Below, piece by piece: positions 1-8,528 of a DNA stretch of 64,000 nt. The notes under the pieces are model-generated. The model had not been told where the DNA came from. It did no database searches and was given only the letters and a program-made list of their open reading frames with translations. The stretch lies in the NCBI RefSeq assembly GCF_000016505.1, contig NC_009706.1:744001-808000 (forward strand), in the 5' to 3' direction. How positions within the stretch are numbered: the stretch's first letter is position 1; the number at the start of each line of letters is the position of its first letter. Made by a program: the position numbers and the translations under genes. Origin of the DNA: Clostridium kluyveri DSM 555. Lineage in GTDB: Bacteria > Bacillota > Clostridia > Clostridiales > Clostridiaceae.

Positions 1-1316
1 ATGTGCTTATAAATGAGTCGCAGGAAGCAATTGATAGTCTAGTGGAATTGGGAGTGGATTTTGACAGAGATTCTCTAGGCAATTTTTACAGATCTTTAGA
101 AGGAAATCATTCCATGCCAAGAATACTTCATGTACATGGAGATTCTACAGGAAAAGGAATAATGGATATACTTATAAAAAATGTTAAAGAGGCTTCCAAT
201 ATAACTGTTATAACTGATATTTTTGCTATGGATGTGGTTGATAGTGAAAAGATATATAAAGGTATAACTGCCTACCATAATGACAAGTTTTTTTATTTTA
301 ATACTAAATTTTGTGTAGTGGCGTCAGGAGGAATTGGACAATTATTTTCAAAGACTACAAATGTAGATATACTTACAGGGGATGGCATTGCTATGGCACT
401 TAGAGCAGGCGTAAATTTGGACAATATGGAGTATATACAGTTTCATCCAACAGCTTTCTATTCTAAAGATGTGAAAGATAAGTTGTTCTTAATATCAGAA
501 GCAGTAAGAGGAGAAGGAGCTGTACTTAGAAATATAAACGAGGAAAGATTTATGGGCGAATATGATAATAGAATGGAGCTAGCACCTAGAGATATTGTAG
601 CAAGAGCTATTAAGGATCAAATGGATAAAACTAAAACTGATTATGTTTATTTGGATGTAACCATGTATGATAAGAATTTCTTAAAACGTAGATTTAATAC
701 CATTTATTCTGAGTGTAAAAGTCAAGGAATTGAAATGAATAAGGACTATATTCCTGTGACTCCTGCAGCACACTATTTTATGGGAGGAATAAAAGTAGAT
801 TTATATGGAAGAACTAATATTGAAAATTTTTATGCAGTAGGAGAATGTGCCTGTACAGGAGTACATGGGGCTAATCGTCTGGCAAGCAATTCTCTCATGG
901 AAGCATTGGTTTTTGGAAAAAGGGCTGCAGTAGATATATCTTGTAGAATGAAACAAAAAAAGTATTTAGACTATGAGGATATGAATAAAATAGGTATAAA
1001 AACTTTATTTAATGGATTTAAAACTGAACATATGAAAATTGATTTTTCTGTATTAAAGGAAAATCTAAAAAATTTCATGGAAGATACGGCGGGCATAGTT
1101 AGAAGTGTAGATAAACTTAAGAAAGTATTAGATTATATAAATAATGTTTTATATGAAATTGAGAATTGTAATTTTAGTGACATATATTCCATGGAAGTTT
1201 ATAATATGTATCAGGTATCAGGTGCTATTGTCACATCAATTTTAGATAGTAAGGCTTCTATAGGAAGTAATTATGTGGAAGAATATTCTGAACGTAGTTT
1301 AGTACGTCAAATTTGA
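1..1316 (+). CDS. nadB: L-aspartate oxidase, 5'-partial
   Basis: Oxidises L-aspartate to iminoaspartate with FAD, the first step of de novo NAD synthesis. The gene enters from the left edge; about 437 residues remain and the N-terminal GxGxxG dinucleotide-binding part is outside the window. Visible family blocks: GDGIAMALRAG followed by QFHPT, the SEAVRGEGAVLRN substrate loop, APRDIVARAI, HYFMGGIKVD, and the C-terminal GECACTGVHGANRLASNSL motif. The order nadB then nadC, with nadC's Shine-Dalgarno overlapping the nadB stop, indicates a nad operon; nadA probably lies upstream (inference). The related flavoprotein FrdA also occurs here (21566-23219), but the active-site loop and nadC linkage make NadB clear. 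Confidence 0.95.
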   Translation, partial: VLINESQEAIDSLVELGVDFDRDSLGNFYRSLEGNHSMPRILHVHGDSTGKGIMDILIKNVKEASNITVITDIFAMDVVDSEKIYKGITAYHNDKFFYFNTKFCVVASGGIGQLFSKTTNVDILTGDGIAMALRAGVNLDNMEYIQFHPTAFYSKDVKDKLFLISEAVRGEGAVLRNINEERFMGEYDNRMELAPRDIVARAIKDQMDKTKTDYVYLDVTMYDKNFLKRRFNTIYSECKSQGIEMNKDYIPVTPAAHYFMGGIKVDLYGRTNIENFYAVGECACTGVHGANRLASNSLMEALVFGKRAAVDISCRMKQKKYLDYEDMNKIGIKTLFNGFKTEHMKIDFSVLKENLKNFMEDTAGIVRSVDKLKKVLDYINNVLYEIENCNFSDIYSMEVYNMYQVSGAIVTSILDSKASIGSNYVEEYSERSLVRQI

Positions 1317-1327
1317 GGTGATATGAT

Positions 1328-2158
1328 TTGAATTATTTAATAATTGATGAACTGATCAAAAATGGTCTTATAGAAGATATAAATTATGGAGATGTTACTA
1401 CAGATAATTTATTTCATGGACAAGAGATTTCAAAAGGGAAGTTTATTGCGAAAGAGCATGGAATTATAGCTGGTATAGAGGTGGCTGAGAGAGTATTTCA
1501 AATTTTAGATAGCAGTATAGTATTTAAAAAATATCTAAAAGATGGACATGAGGTAAAAAGGGGAGATACTATAGCTTATATAGAAGGTAGTTCTAATAGT
1601 ATATTAAAAGGGGAAAGAGTTGCTTTAAATATATTGCAGAGAATGTGCGGTATTGCTACTAAGACTTTTAAAATAGTTCAACTGGTGAAAGATTATGATG
1701 TTAAAATAGTGGATACAAGAAAAACTCTTCCTGGATTCAGAATTTTAGATAAGTATTCTGTAAGAATGGGAGGAGGATACAATCACAGACTGAATTTATC
1801 GGATTTTGTAATGATTAAAGATAATCATATAAAGGCAGTAGGTTCTATAAAAGAAGCAGTAGAAAGAATAAAAAGTAAAATCCCCTTTACTACTAAAATC
1901 GAAGTGGAAGTAGAAAATTTTTACCAGCTTAAAGAAGCCCTTGATGCAAAGGTGGATGTAATTATGCTGGACAATATGGATGTAGAACACATGAAAAAGG
2001 CAGTAGAATTCGTAGATAAAAGGGTTTTTTTAGAGGCTTCGGGAAATGTGAATGAGAATAATGTGGCAGATATTGCGTCTACTGGAGTAGATATAATATC
2101 TATGGGGAGTCTTACTCATTCTGTAAAGGCCTTGGATATAAGTTTGAAATTTCAATAA
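1328..2158 (+). CDS. nadC: nicotinate-nucleotide pyrophosphorylase (carboxylating)
   Basis: Quinolinate phosphoribosyltransferase: quinolinate plus PRPP gives nicotinate mononucleotide, CO2 and PPi. The 276 residues match the usual family length. Motifs include DTRKTLPGFR, RMGGGYNHR followed by FVMIKDNHI, then EVEVENF, VIMLDNM and EASGNVN of the barrel's phosphate-binding end. The start is TTG at 1328, set by a GAGGTG site at 1315-1320 that overlaps the stop of nadB, so translation of the two is probably coupled. A strong hairpin follows the gene. Assignment is secure. Confidence 0.96.
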   Translation: MNYLIIDELIKNGLIEDINYGDVTTDNLFHGQEISKGKFIAKEHGIIAGIEVAERVFQILDSSIVFKKYLKDGHEVKRGDTIAYIEGSSNSILKGERVALNILQRMCGIATKTFKIVQLVKDYDVKIVDTRKTLPGFRILDKYSVRMGGGYNHRLNLSDFVMIKDNHIKAVGSIKEAVERIKSKIPFTTKIEVEVENFYQLKEALDAKVDVIMLDNMDVEHMKKAVEFVDKRVFLEASGNVNENNVADIASTGVDIISMGSLTHSVKALDISLKFQ

Positions 2159-2176
2159 GTTATATTATGTAGAAGT

Positions 2177-2215
2177 ATAGAGTTAAAGATAAATAAATTT
2201 ATTCTTTAACTCTAT
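2177..2215. terminator. bidirectional intrinsic terminator between nadC and the HD-GYP gene
   Basis: Perfect 13-bp inverted repeat, 2177-2189 with 2203-2215 and a 13-nt A/T loop, lying between two convergent genes. T-rich sequence follows on the plus strand and the minus gene ends immediately beyond it. Confidence 0.75.
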
Positions 2216-2218
2216 TTA

Positions 2219-3277
2219 TTATGTGATAAGTTTTGTAACATACAGATCCTTTTCTTTTTTCAAGTCCAAAAACCCATTTTCCCCCAGTAAGAGAGGCTTT
2301 GTCAAATCGTTTATATGAACTTGGATAACTTTGAAAGAGTGTTTATTATTTAACATAACATTTTCACCCATAAAGTAAGTTATTACATGATTTAAAAACA
2401 TACTGCAATATGCATGATCAAATTTTTGGAAACTTTCTTCCTGAATTACCTTTAATGCATCAAAGGGGCCATTGATCTTTTTAGAATAGGTATTGGAATT
2501 TACTCTATCAAACAAATCTGCGATAGCTATTATCTTAGCGAACTTGTGAATTTTATCACCTTTAATACCCAGTGGATATCCTGAACCATCTATTCTTTCG
2601 TGGTGCATTAGTATACCTCTTGATACAGAACTGTCTAAATAAGGTATTTCCTTGACAAAATTATAACCTATTACAGGGTGAGTTTTAAAGATTTCATACT
2701 CTGTAGAGGTAAGCTTGGTTTTTTTTAGAAGTATTTTTTTATCCAGTTTCATTTTGCCAAAATCATGCAGTACTGCAGAATAGGTTAATAAGTTTATTTC
2801 CCTTTCATTAAGTCCAACCCATTTACCCAGTATAAAGCTTATAGCTGCCACATTTACACTATGTCTATAAATATTGTTCTTTCCGCTACCATAGAAGATT
2901 ATGTTTCTGATAACGATACCTGTTGAGTTAAATTCCTCTTGTATTTTTTTTGAAAAAGTTCTTATTTCATCTATTTCGCTAACTTTTAAGTGAGATATTT
3001 TATCAAATATATCCTCTAAATTAGAAGAAAATTCATTAAAGGTATTTTCAACTTCTTCTACAGTTTTTGTTTTAAAGGTTAAAGGTTCAATAGAGTCACC
3101 TTCTAAGTACACTTCTACTTTATCTATCATATAATTGCGTTTTAGTTGGGTTAAGGAGGATTCCGTAATAGCAATATCCTTGCCCAGAAGAACCTTATTT
3201 TCAAAAACAACGTCATTTGCCAATATCATTCCTGGTTTTAATTCACTAACTTGTAATAATTTTTTCTTCCATAACAC
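2219..3277 (-). CDS. HD-GYP domain protein, probable cyclic-di-GMP phosphodiesterase
   Basis: About 352 residues. The C-terminal half carries an intact HD-GYP domain: LHDFGK metal-binding HD pair, KTHPVIGY, HHERIDGSGYP with the GYP signature, and DLFDRV. HD-GYP proteins with these residues usually hydrolyse c-di-GMP to pGpG or GMP. The N-terminal 120 residues resemble the non-catalytic N-terminal segment common in clostridial HD-GYP proteins; no membrane segment is seen, so it is probably cytosolic. The start is GTG at 3277, because GAGGTG lies 6 bases upstream; an in-frame GTG at 3286 is three codons longer but lacks a spaced ribosome site. It stands alone, with about 220 bp of A/T-rich DNA before prfC. 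Confidence 0.85.
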   Translation of the reverse strand: MLWKKKLLQVSELKPGMILANDVVFENKVLLGKDIAITESSLTQLKRNYMIDKVEVYLEGDSIEPLTFKTKTVEEVENTFNEFSSNLEDIFDKISHLKVSEIDEIRTFSKKIQEEFNSTGIVIRNIIFYGSGKNNIYRHSVNVAAISFILGKWVGLNEREINLLTYSAVLHDFGKMKLDKKILLKKTKLTSTEYEIFKTHPVIGYNFVKEIPYLDSSVSRGILMHHERIDGSGYPLGIKGDKIHKFAKIIAIADLFDRVNSNTYSKKINGPFDALKVIQEESFQKFDHAYCSMFLNHVITYFMGENVMLNNKHSFKVIQVHINDLTKPLLLGENGFLDLKKEKDLYVTKLIT

Positions 3278-3506
3278 GTGTTTCACCTCATTACAATTAA
3301 TTGCACTAATAATTCACAAAAACTCTAGTTATCTTATCGTATTGTTTCAATATTTCTAAACATATTTTAAAAAGAAATTTATTTATATTGAAAATTATAC
3401 TTAAATATAGTCTTTGTGGTTTATATACAAAATGTAAATGTTTTATACGGAAGATATTTTAATTTATAAATTGCAGTGTTATTAGGTAAGAGCATAAAAT
3501 AATTCT

Positions 3507-5099
3507 TTATTCCATTATGCCTATATCAGATAATTTTATATTTTTATTATGATCTAAAGCCCAGCTGATAGACCACTCGCTTTGAAATATCAAGATATTT
3601 CTACCTTTTAAATCCGTTACTTTTTTAGTATCACTTGTTAAAATTAAATTTTCTAAATTTATATCAGAATGTTCTATCCACCGTATAAACTTGTAAGGCA
3701 ATATATCTATTTTTATATCTGTATTGTATTCATTTTTCATTCTATATTCCAATACTTCCAGTTGAAGTATACCAACTACTCCTATAATAATTTCTTCAAT
3801 GCCTATATGAAGTTCTTTAAATACCTGAATGGCACCTTCTTGGGAGATTTCACTAATGCCTTTTATGAATTGTTTTCTTCGCATGGTATCTACAGTCTTA
3901 ACTCTTGCAAAATGTTCAGGGGCAAAGGTAGGAATACTTTCAAATTTAAATTTTTTATTTGGAGAACACAAGGTATCTCCTATGCTATAAATACCTGGAT
4001 CAAATACCCCTATTATATCTCCTGCATAGGCTTCTTCAATAATCTCTCTATCCTGGGCTAAAAATTGTTGGGGCTGAGAGAGTTTAACTTTATTTTCTCC
4101 CTGCATATGATATACTTCCATTCCCTTTTTAAATTTACCAGAACATATTCTCATAAATGCAATTCTGTCTCTATGAGATGGATTCATATTAGCTTGTATT
4201 TTAAATACAAAAGCTGAAAATTTAGAATCAAAGGGATCAATTTCTCCAGCATCTGATTCTCTTGGCAGAGGAGATGTGGTTAAGTTTAAAAATTCTTCTA
4301 AAAAAGGTTCCACTCCAAAATTAGTTAGGGCACTACCGAAAAATACAGGGGTAAGAGAACCTCTTCTAACTTTATCTAAATCAAATTCGTCTCCAGCTAC
4401 ATCTAAAAGATCTATGTCTTCCCGGAGCTTTTCATGCAAATTTTCTCCAAGTAGGTCTTTGAATATAGTGTCTTCTACATTACCTTCCATGGATTCCACT
4501 GCTGTTTGACCATGATTACCCCCATTAAATATTTCTATTAAACTTTTTTTTCTGTCATATACTCCTCTGAAGTCTTTTCCAGATCCTATAGGCCAATTCA
4601 TAGGATAAGATTTTATGCCCAGTACATCCTCTAAATCTTCCATTAATTCGAAAGGATCTTTGCTTTCTCTATCCATTTTATTTATAAATGTAAATATGGG
4701 AATTCCCCTCAGGCTGCATACATTAAAAAGTTTTTTTGTTTGTGATTCTACTCCTTTTGCAGCATCTATTACCATAACGGCGCTATCTGCTGCCATTAAA
4801 GTTCTATATGTATCCTCACTAAAATCCTGGTGGCCTGGTGTATCCAATATATTTATACAATAATTATTATAGTTAAACTGCATTACTGATGAAGTTACAG
4901 AAATACCTCTTTGTTTTTCTATATCCATCCAATCCGATACTGCATGTTTGGATGCTCTTCTGGCTTTAACTGAACCAGCAAGTCTTATGGCACCTCCGTA
5001 TAATAGCAATTTTTCAGTAAGAGTTGTTTTACCAGCATCAGGATGAGATATTATTGCAAATGTCCTTCTTCTTTCTATCTCTTTTTTTAAGTCTGCCAC
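3507..5099 (-). CDS. prfC: peptide chain release factor 3
   Basis: Translational GTPase that recycles RF1/RF2 from the ribosome after termination. G1 motif SHPDAGKTT, G3 DTPGHQDF, G4 NKMD, and the RF3-typical MDIEKQRGISVTSSVMQF block distinguish it from EF-G. The C-terminal RF3 domain includes SEEGAIQVF-like SQEGAIQVF and VGVLQLEV-like VGILQLEV sequence. The reading frame is open to a TTG at 5165 with no ribosome site; an AGAAGGAG sits upstream of GTG at 5099, which gives 530 residues, close to the 529 of E. coli RF3, so 5099 is chosen. No operon partner is visible; it appears monocistronic. Confidence 0.95.
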   Translation of the reverse strand: MADLKKEIERRRTFAIISHPDAGKTTLTEKLLLYGGAIRLAGSVKARRASKHAVSDWMDIEKQRGISVTSSVMQFNYNNYCINILDTPGHQDFSEDTYRTLMAADSAVMVIDAAKGVESQTKKLFNVCSLRGIPIFTFINKMDRESKDPFELMEDLEDVLGIKSYPMNWPIGSGKDFRGVYDRKKSLIEIFNGGNHGQTAVESMEGNVEDTIFKDLLGENLHEKLREDIDLLDVAGDEFDLDKVRRGSLTPVFFGSALTNFGVEPFLEEFLNLTTSPLPRESDAGEIDPFDSKFSAFVFKIQANMNPSHRDRIAFMRICSGKFKKGMEVYHMQGENKVKLSQPQQFLAQDREIIEEAYAGDIIGVFDPGIYSIGDTLCSPNKKFKFESIPTFAPEHFARVKTVDTMRRKQFIKGISEISQEGAIQVFKELHIGIEEIIIGVVGILQLEVLEYRMKNEYNTDIKIDILPYKFIRWIEHSDINLENLILTSDTKKVTDLKGRNILIFQSEWSISWALDHNKNIKLSDIGIME

Positions 5100-5256
5100 T
5101 ACCTTTTCGCTCCTTCTTTTATTAGTTTCATCACTGATTTTAACTTTATTATATGTTAATGTCAACTTATGATATTTTAAGCAGAATGAACTTCAGTCTA
5201 AGCTTATAATACCCCCCTTAGATGAATTTTAAATACATTAAAATTCAATTTAAAAA

Positions 5257-5284
5257 CACCAAGTATTGCTTCTAATACTTGGTG
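5257..5284 (-). terminator. intrinsic terminator after the PNPOx-like gene
   Basis: Perfect 11-bp inverted repeat (5257-5267 with 5274-5284) and 6-nt loop, followed on the minus strand by TTTTTAAATT. It lies just past the stop of the minus gene at 5301. Confidence 0.85.
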
Positions 5285-5300
5285 CCTTTATAACTAAACT

Positions 5301-5750
5301 TTAACCTTTGTATAATTCATCAAACATTCCTCTGAAAAAAGGCTTAGTCTTTTCAGTTCTATGAATATTACGAATACCCTCCATAACTATTACTGTAGGG
5401 GTCGTATCACTTTTTATTTCTTCTACCTTAAATTCAACCATACACATAGCAGAACTATTATTCATAGTTTCTCTTATTACCTTGGCACTTCCTTTTATTC
5501 CAAGTGCTATATCGTGTCCTTCTAAAATTGTTATAAATGCCTTTGAATTATTTTTAATGTTTGCCACGGTTTTATGTACTTTCATCAGGGCCAGTCTAAT
5601 GGTTGAATGGTCTGGTGCAAACATTAAATGTACAGGCATAGCATGAGGAAAGCCTTCCTCTGTAACTGTTGATATTATAGCTGTAGTTAGTTCTTTATTA
5701 AATAAATCTATAACATCAGCAGGAAGAGTATTGCCTAAAATCTTACTCAT
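5301..5750 (-). CDS. pyridoxamine 5'-phosphate oxidase-like flavin-binding protein
   Basis: A 149-residue split-barrel protein of the PNPOx/FMN-binding superfamily: ISTVTEEGFPHAMPVHL followed by a stretch reading ALMKVHKTVANIKNN and FITILEGHDIALGIKG, the typical beta-strand order that cradles FMN. Members have varied or unknown redox roles, so the substrate cannot be stated. The frame begins at an ATG at 5759, but GAAAGGA touches that codon; the ATG at 5750 is 8 bases downstream of it and is preferred. It has its own terminator and appears to be a single-gene unit. Confidence 0.75.
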   Translation of the reverse strand: MSKILGNTLPADVIDLFNKELTTAIISTVTEEGFPHAMPVHLMFAPDHSTIRLALMKVHKTVANIKNNSKAFITILEGHDIALGIKGSAKVIRETMNNSSAMCMVEFKVEEIKSDTTPTVIVMEGIRNIHRTEKTKPFFRGMFDELYKG

Positions 5751-5862
5751 TTGAATCATCCTTTCATAAATATAATTATCCTTACTTTACATATTACTTG
5801 CATATAAATAATCTGTCAATGAATCCTATTTATTATTATATATTTGTCTATATAAGTTCTAT

Positions 5863-6846
5863 TTAATTTTTCATATTGCTTATATAAAAGCTATCCACAT
5901 ATATAGAATTTCTATTTTTATAGTAAAATATATCTAAAGGTCTTTTTAGAGGTATTTTAATTTTGTTCAATATAAGATCTGCTAGCTTTACAGTTATATA
6001 ACCTAATAGCATTCCAGCAATAACATCTAGTACCCAGTGAATTTCTAGGTATAAAGTTGAATATATTATACTGAGGCAGAAAAAACTAAATAAAATTTTA
6101 AATAATTTATTTTTTTCTCTAAGTGCAAGCAAAAACATGGCAAAGGATATGGATGTGTGCATGGATGGAAAACAGTTAAGGGTAGTACCAGCGGCAGCAT
6201 TAGTAGCTAAATGCCTGACTAATCCATCAGGATGTTTAAGTACATACCACACCTCTTGCAGATGGAAGGTAAGATAAAAAGGTGTTATCAGGAATACCTG
6301 TAGTATATGTGATGATAAAGTGTATCTCACCATCTTTTTTAAATCCATTATTATAGCGGATCTGTATAGGGCAAGTAATACAGGTAATACAAATCCGTTA
6401 TTATAGACTATTCTAAAAAACCAGGTCAAAGTTTCAGATTTGTAAATTCTTGCGAAACTACCATCGTTGAAAGGTATATGAGCAAATATAGGATTTAAAT
6501 TTACCACTATGGTTCTGCTTATTTGCCATCTTAACATTCTTCCCCAAAAATTATATCCATTCTTATTTATATAAAATATAAATATAAAAAATAGGGTGCA
6601 TAGTATTAAAAATGAAATTGTATTTATATCTTTCCGTATATCTGAATAGGCAGAGAAACATATTAATGCCAGTATGAACATATGTATATTTTGTCTTTGG
6701 ACAATAGATGAATGAAAAGTGTTATATATGGCTGATAAAAGGAAACATGAACCTATAAATATAAAATAGTAATTTTTCATCCAATTCAACAGTCCATAAA
6801 ATTTATATTCATTCATAGTGGATATTTTTTTTATAAACTTACGCAT
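5863..6846 (-). CDS. PAP2 superfamily membrane phosphatase
   Basis: 327 residues with about six hydrophobic segments. It carries the second and third phosphatase motifs of the PAP2 fold in the form CFPSMHTS and LEIHWVLDVIAG, with the catalytic histidines; the arrangement resembles the PAP2_3 / inositol phosphorylceramide synthase-like branch. Such proteins dephosphorylate or transfer head groups of lipid phosphates at the membrane; the substrate is unknown. The start ATG at 6846 has GGGAGGT upstream. A small membrane-protein gene lies directly upstream on the same strand (6944-7102). Confidence 0.8.
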   Translation of the reverse strand: MRKFIKKISTMNEYKFYGLLNWMKNYYFIFIGSCFLLSAIYNTFHSSIVQRQNIHMFILALICFSAYSDIRKDINTISFLILCTLFFIFIFYINKNGYNFWGRMLRWQISRTIVVNLNPIFAHIPFNDGSFARIYKSETLTWFFRIVYNNGFVLPVLLALYRSAIIMDLKKMVRYTLSSHILQVFLITPFYLTFHLQEVWYVLKHPDGLVRHLATNAAAGTTLNCFPSMHTSISFAMFLLALREKNKLFKILFSFFCLSIIYSTLYLEIHWVLDVIAGMLLGYITVKLADLILNKIKIPLKRPLDIFYYKNRNSIYVDSFYISNMKN

Positions 6847-6943
6847 AAAAATATACCTCCCTCTTATGCACAGAATAAATTATATCATTAGCAAAAAGGA
6901 AAGTATATGAAAATATTTTAAGTAAAAAGAGTGTGTTTTACAG

Positions 6944-7102
6944 TTACTTAAAGTCCTTTCTTTTAATAAAAAATATATCTATCATAAAAATGAAGGTACA
7001 TATTAAAAGCAGTATATTTATAAATATAGCTCCTACTTTCAGTATTATACCTACAAATAGGAATATTAGTATAAGGCTGCAGAGCCATTTAAAAAATGTC
7101 AT
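6944..7102 (-). CDS. small hydrophobic membrane protein, 52 residues
   Basis: Below most length cut-offs. On the minus strand an ATG at 7102 follows AAGGAG by 8 bases, and 52 codons run to TAA at 6944. The peptide has two hydrophobic stretches separated by a GIILKVGAIF turn and ends in KRKDFK. Size and layout resemble the short lmo0937-type membrane proteins of Firmicutes (a WL...G...G...LLL pattern), but I cannot confirm family membership and no function is known. It may be co-transcribed with the downstream PAP2 gene about 100 bp away. Confidence 0.65.
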   Translation of the reverse strand: MTFFKWLCSLILIFLFVGIILKVGAIFINILLLICTFIFMIDIFFIKRKDFK

Positions 7103-7306
7103 ATTAAGTACTCCTTAATAGTTTAGTTTAGTATTTTATGCTCTATAATTCAAATATATTATAAATGTTATATAGTATAGTATTACCTTTAATCTATAAA
7201 GTTATTAAAATAAAAAGTAGTTTTTTAAAAATTGTATGGGTACATTTGATTTTTTTGTAAAAAAAAATATAATGGTATTAATTTATAAAAAGGAGGCGGC
7301 ATATTT

Positions 7307-7864
7307 TTGATAGAACAAAAAAAATTAGAACTTAATACTTTGAAAGTAAGAGATATGGTTCAAGTATCACTTATGGCTGCAATAATTTATATTTCTACAG
7401 CTATAATTAATATACCTACACCAGGAGTTATATTTAAAGGAGTTGTACATCTTGGAGACAGCATGGTGCTTTTAGGGGCCATATTACTAGGAAAAAGAAA
7501 AGGGTTTTTTTCAGCAGCGGTAGGAATGTGTTTATTTGATATTCTTTCACCCTATGCTGTTTGGGCTCCATTTACCTTTTTTATAAAAGGAATCATGGCA
7601 TGGATTGCTGCGGCTATTGCTTATAGAAAAGGAAATAATGGAGAGAAATTTGCAAATAATGTATTTGCATTTATTATAGCATGTATTTGGATGATACTAG
7701 CCTATTATGTGGTAGGTGCTTTAATGATGCATTTTGTAGCTAACTTAGGTTTAGTTAAAGCATTTGCGGTATCCGCTGCAGAGATTCCTGGAAATATAGC
7801 TCAAAGTTTGATGGGTATGGTTATAGCGCTGCCTTTAAGTAGGATACTAAAGAGAAAAATTTAA
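7307..7864 (+). CDS. ECF transporter S component
   Basis: A 185-residue integral membrane protein with about five or six hydrophobic helices. The FKGVVHLGDSMVLLGAILLG and GFFSAAVGMCLFDI stretches are typical of ECF substrate-binding (S) components of the PF07155 type. These bind a vitamin or similar small molecule and work with a shared EcfAA'T module encoded elsewhere. The ligand cannot be read from sequence. The start is TTG at 7307, with AGGAGG at 7291-7296. No riboswitch was recognised in the roughly 190-bp A/T-rich leader. Confidence 0.82.
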   Translation: MIEQKKLELNTLKVRDMVQVSLMAAIIYISTAIINIPTPGVIFKGVVHLGDSMVLLGAILLGKRKGFFSAAVGMCLFDILSPYAVWAPFTFFIKGIMAWIAAAIAYRKGNNGEKFANNVFAFIIACIWMILAYYVVGALMMHFVANLGLVKAFAVSAAEIPGNIAQSLMGMVIALPLSRILKRKI

Positions 7865-7925
7865 TTTAGTAATGCAAGATTAAATAATTATTAGATTTAT
7901 ATGGAATTTGTTTACAAACAATAAC

Positions 7926-7948
7926 TAGGAGGGATAAATTCCCTCCTA
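7926..7948. terminator. terminator-like hairpin between convergent genes
   Basis: Perfect 9-bp stem (7926-7934 with 7940-7948), loop of 5, G/C rich, midway between the S component and the minus zinc-ribbon gene. The T-tract is weak on both sides. Confidence 0.55.
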
Positions 7949-7954
7949 AGATTA

Positions 7955-8119
7955 TTATCTAGGTCTCATTTTATTTTTTTCAGCTTTTCTTTTTCTTCTA
8001 CAGTCTATACATCTTACAGGATCATTTTCAAATCCTTTTTCTTTGTAGAATTCCTGTTCACCTTCTGTGAATATAAATTCTTTTCCACAATCTTTACATA
8101 CAATTGTCTTGTCTGTCAT
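7955..8119 (-). CDS. zinc-ribbon protein, 54 residues
   Basis: Small basic protein with two CxxC pairs, VCKDCGKEF near the N terminus and RCIDCRRKR near residue 40, which would bind one zinc ion. It begins at ATG 8119 behind AAGGAGG and ends in KMRPR. It matches the small 'probable zinc-ribbon domain' proteins (zf-Tbcl type) widespread in Clostridia, whose function is unknown; a nucleic-acid or ribosome-related role is only inferred from the basic tail. It is too short for ordinary ORF cut-offs but has a strong ribosome site and its own hairpin terminator. Confidence 0.8.
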   Translation of the reverse strand: MTDKTIVCKDCGKEFIFTEGEQEFYKEKGFENDPVRCIDCRRKRKAEKNKMRPR

Positions 8120-8528
8120 AAAAAAAACCTCCTTAAACCTAGGACTAATTTTATTCTTGATAATCTACCTCCAGGATTAAGGAGAATATAGTACCTTGAA
8201 AAAATTTGACCTAACATTATATAAAAAATATTTATAGTTAGAGTAAAACTCTATGCTCATTATACCATATTCTAATAAAAAAACAATGTTTTAGAAAAAT
8301 ATTGTTTTTTGTAATGGCTTGATATAGCTGGAGGAAGGGGAATATGACGGGTTTTAAATTTACATAATAAGGAATTTGAAAAATAGCTCATAAGTAAATA
8401 TAATATTATATATGTAAATTAAAATTCTATGAAAAATCTATAAAATAATAACAATAGATTATAATTAAATTAACTTTTATAGAGTATAATTAAAAGTATA
8501 CATACATATAAATATTGAGGTTATTTTT
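8120..8528. other. gene-free stretch with one weak hairpin and a micro-ORF
   Basis: About 400 A/T-rich bases between the divergent zinc-ribbon and AlbA_2 genes. It holds an A/T hairpin at 8278-8310 (10-bp stem) and a seven-codon frame MTGFKFT at 8344-8367 behind GGAGGAAGGGG. Nothing else is recognised. Confidence 0.5.

Noticed and set aside
3669-4061. Long antisense frame inside prfC
   Set aside because: The prfC protein is complete over the same bases; the antisense frame has no recognisable domain.
6933-7118. Plus-strand 61-residue frame
   Set aside because: Opposite strand has the better case: AAGGAG-spaced ATG and a membrane-protein pattern (6944-7102).
8278-8310. Terminator in the 8.2 kb gap
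   Set aside because: The stem is nearly all A/T and not adjacent to a gene end in the right orientation; listed only as part of the gap.
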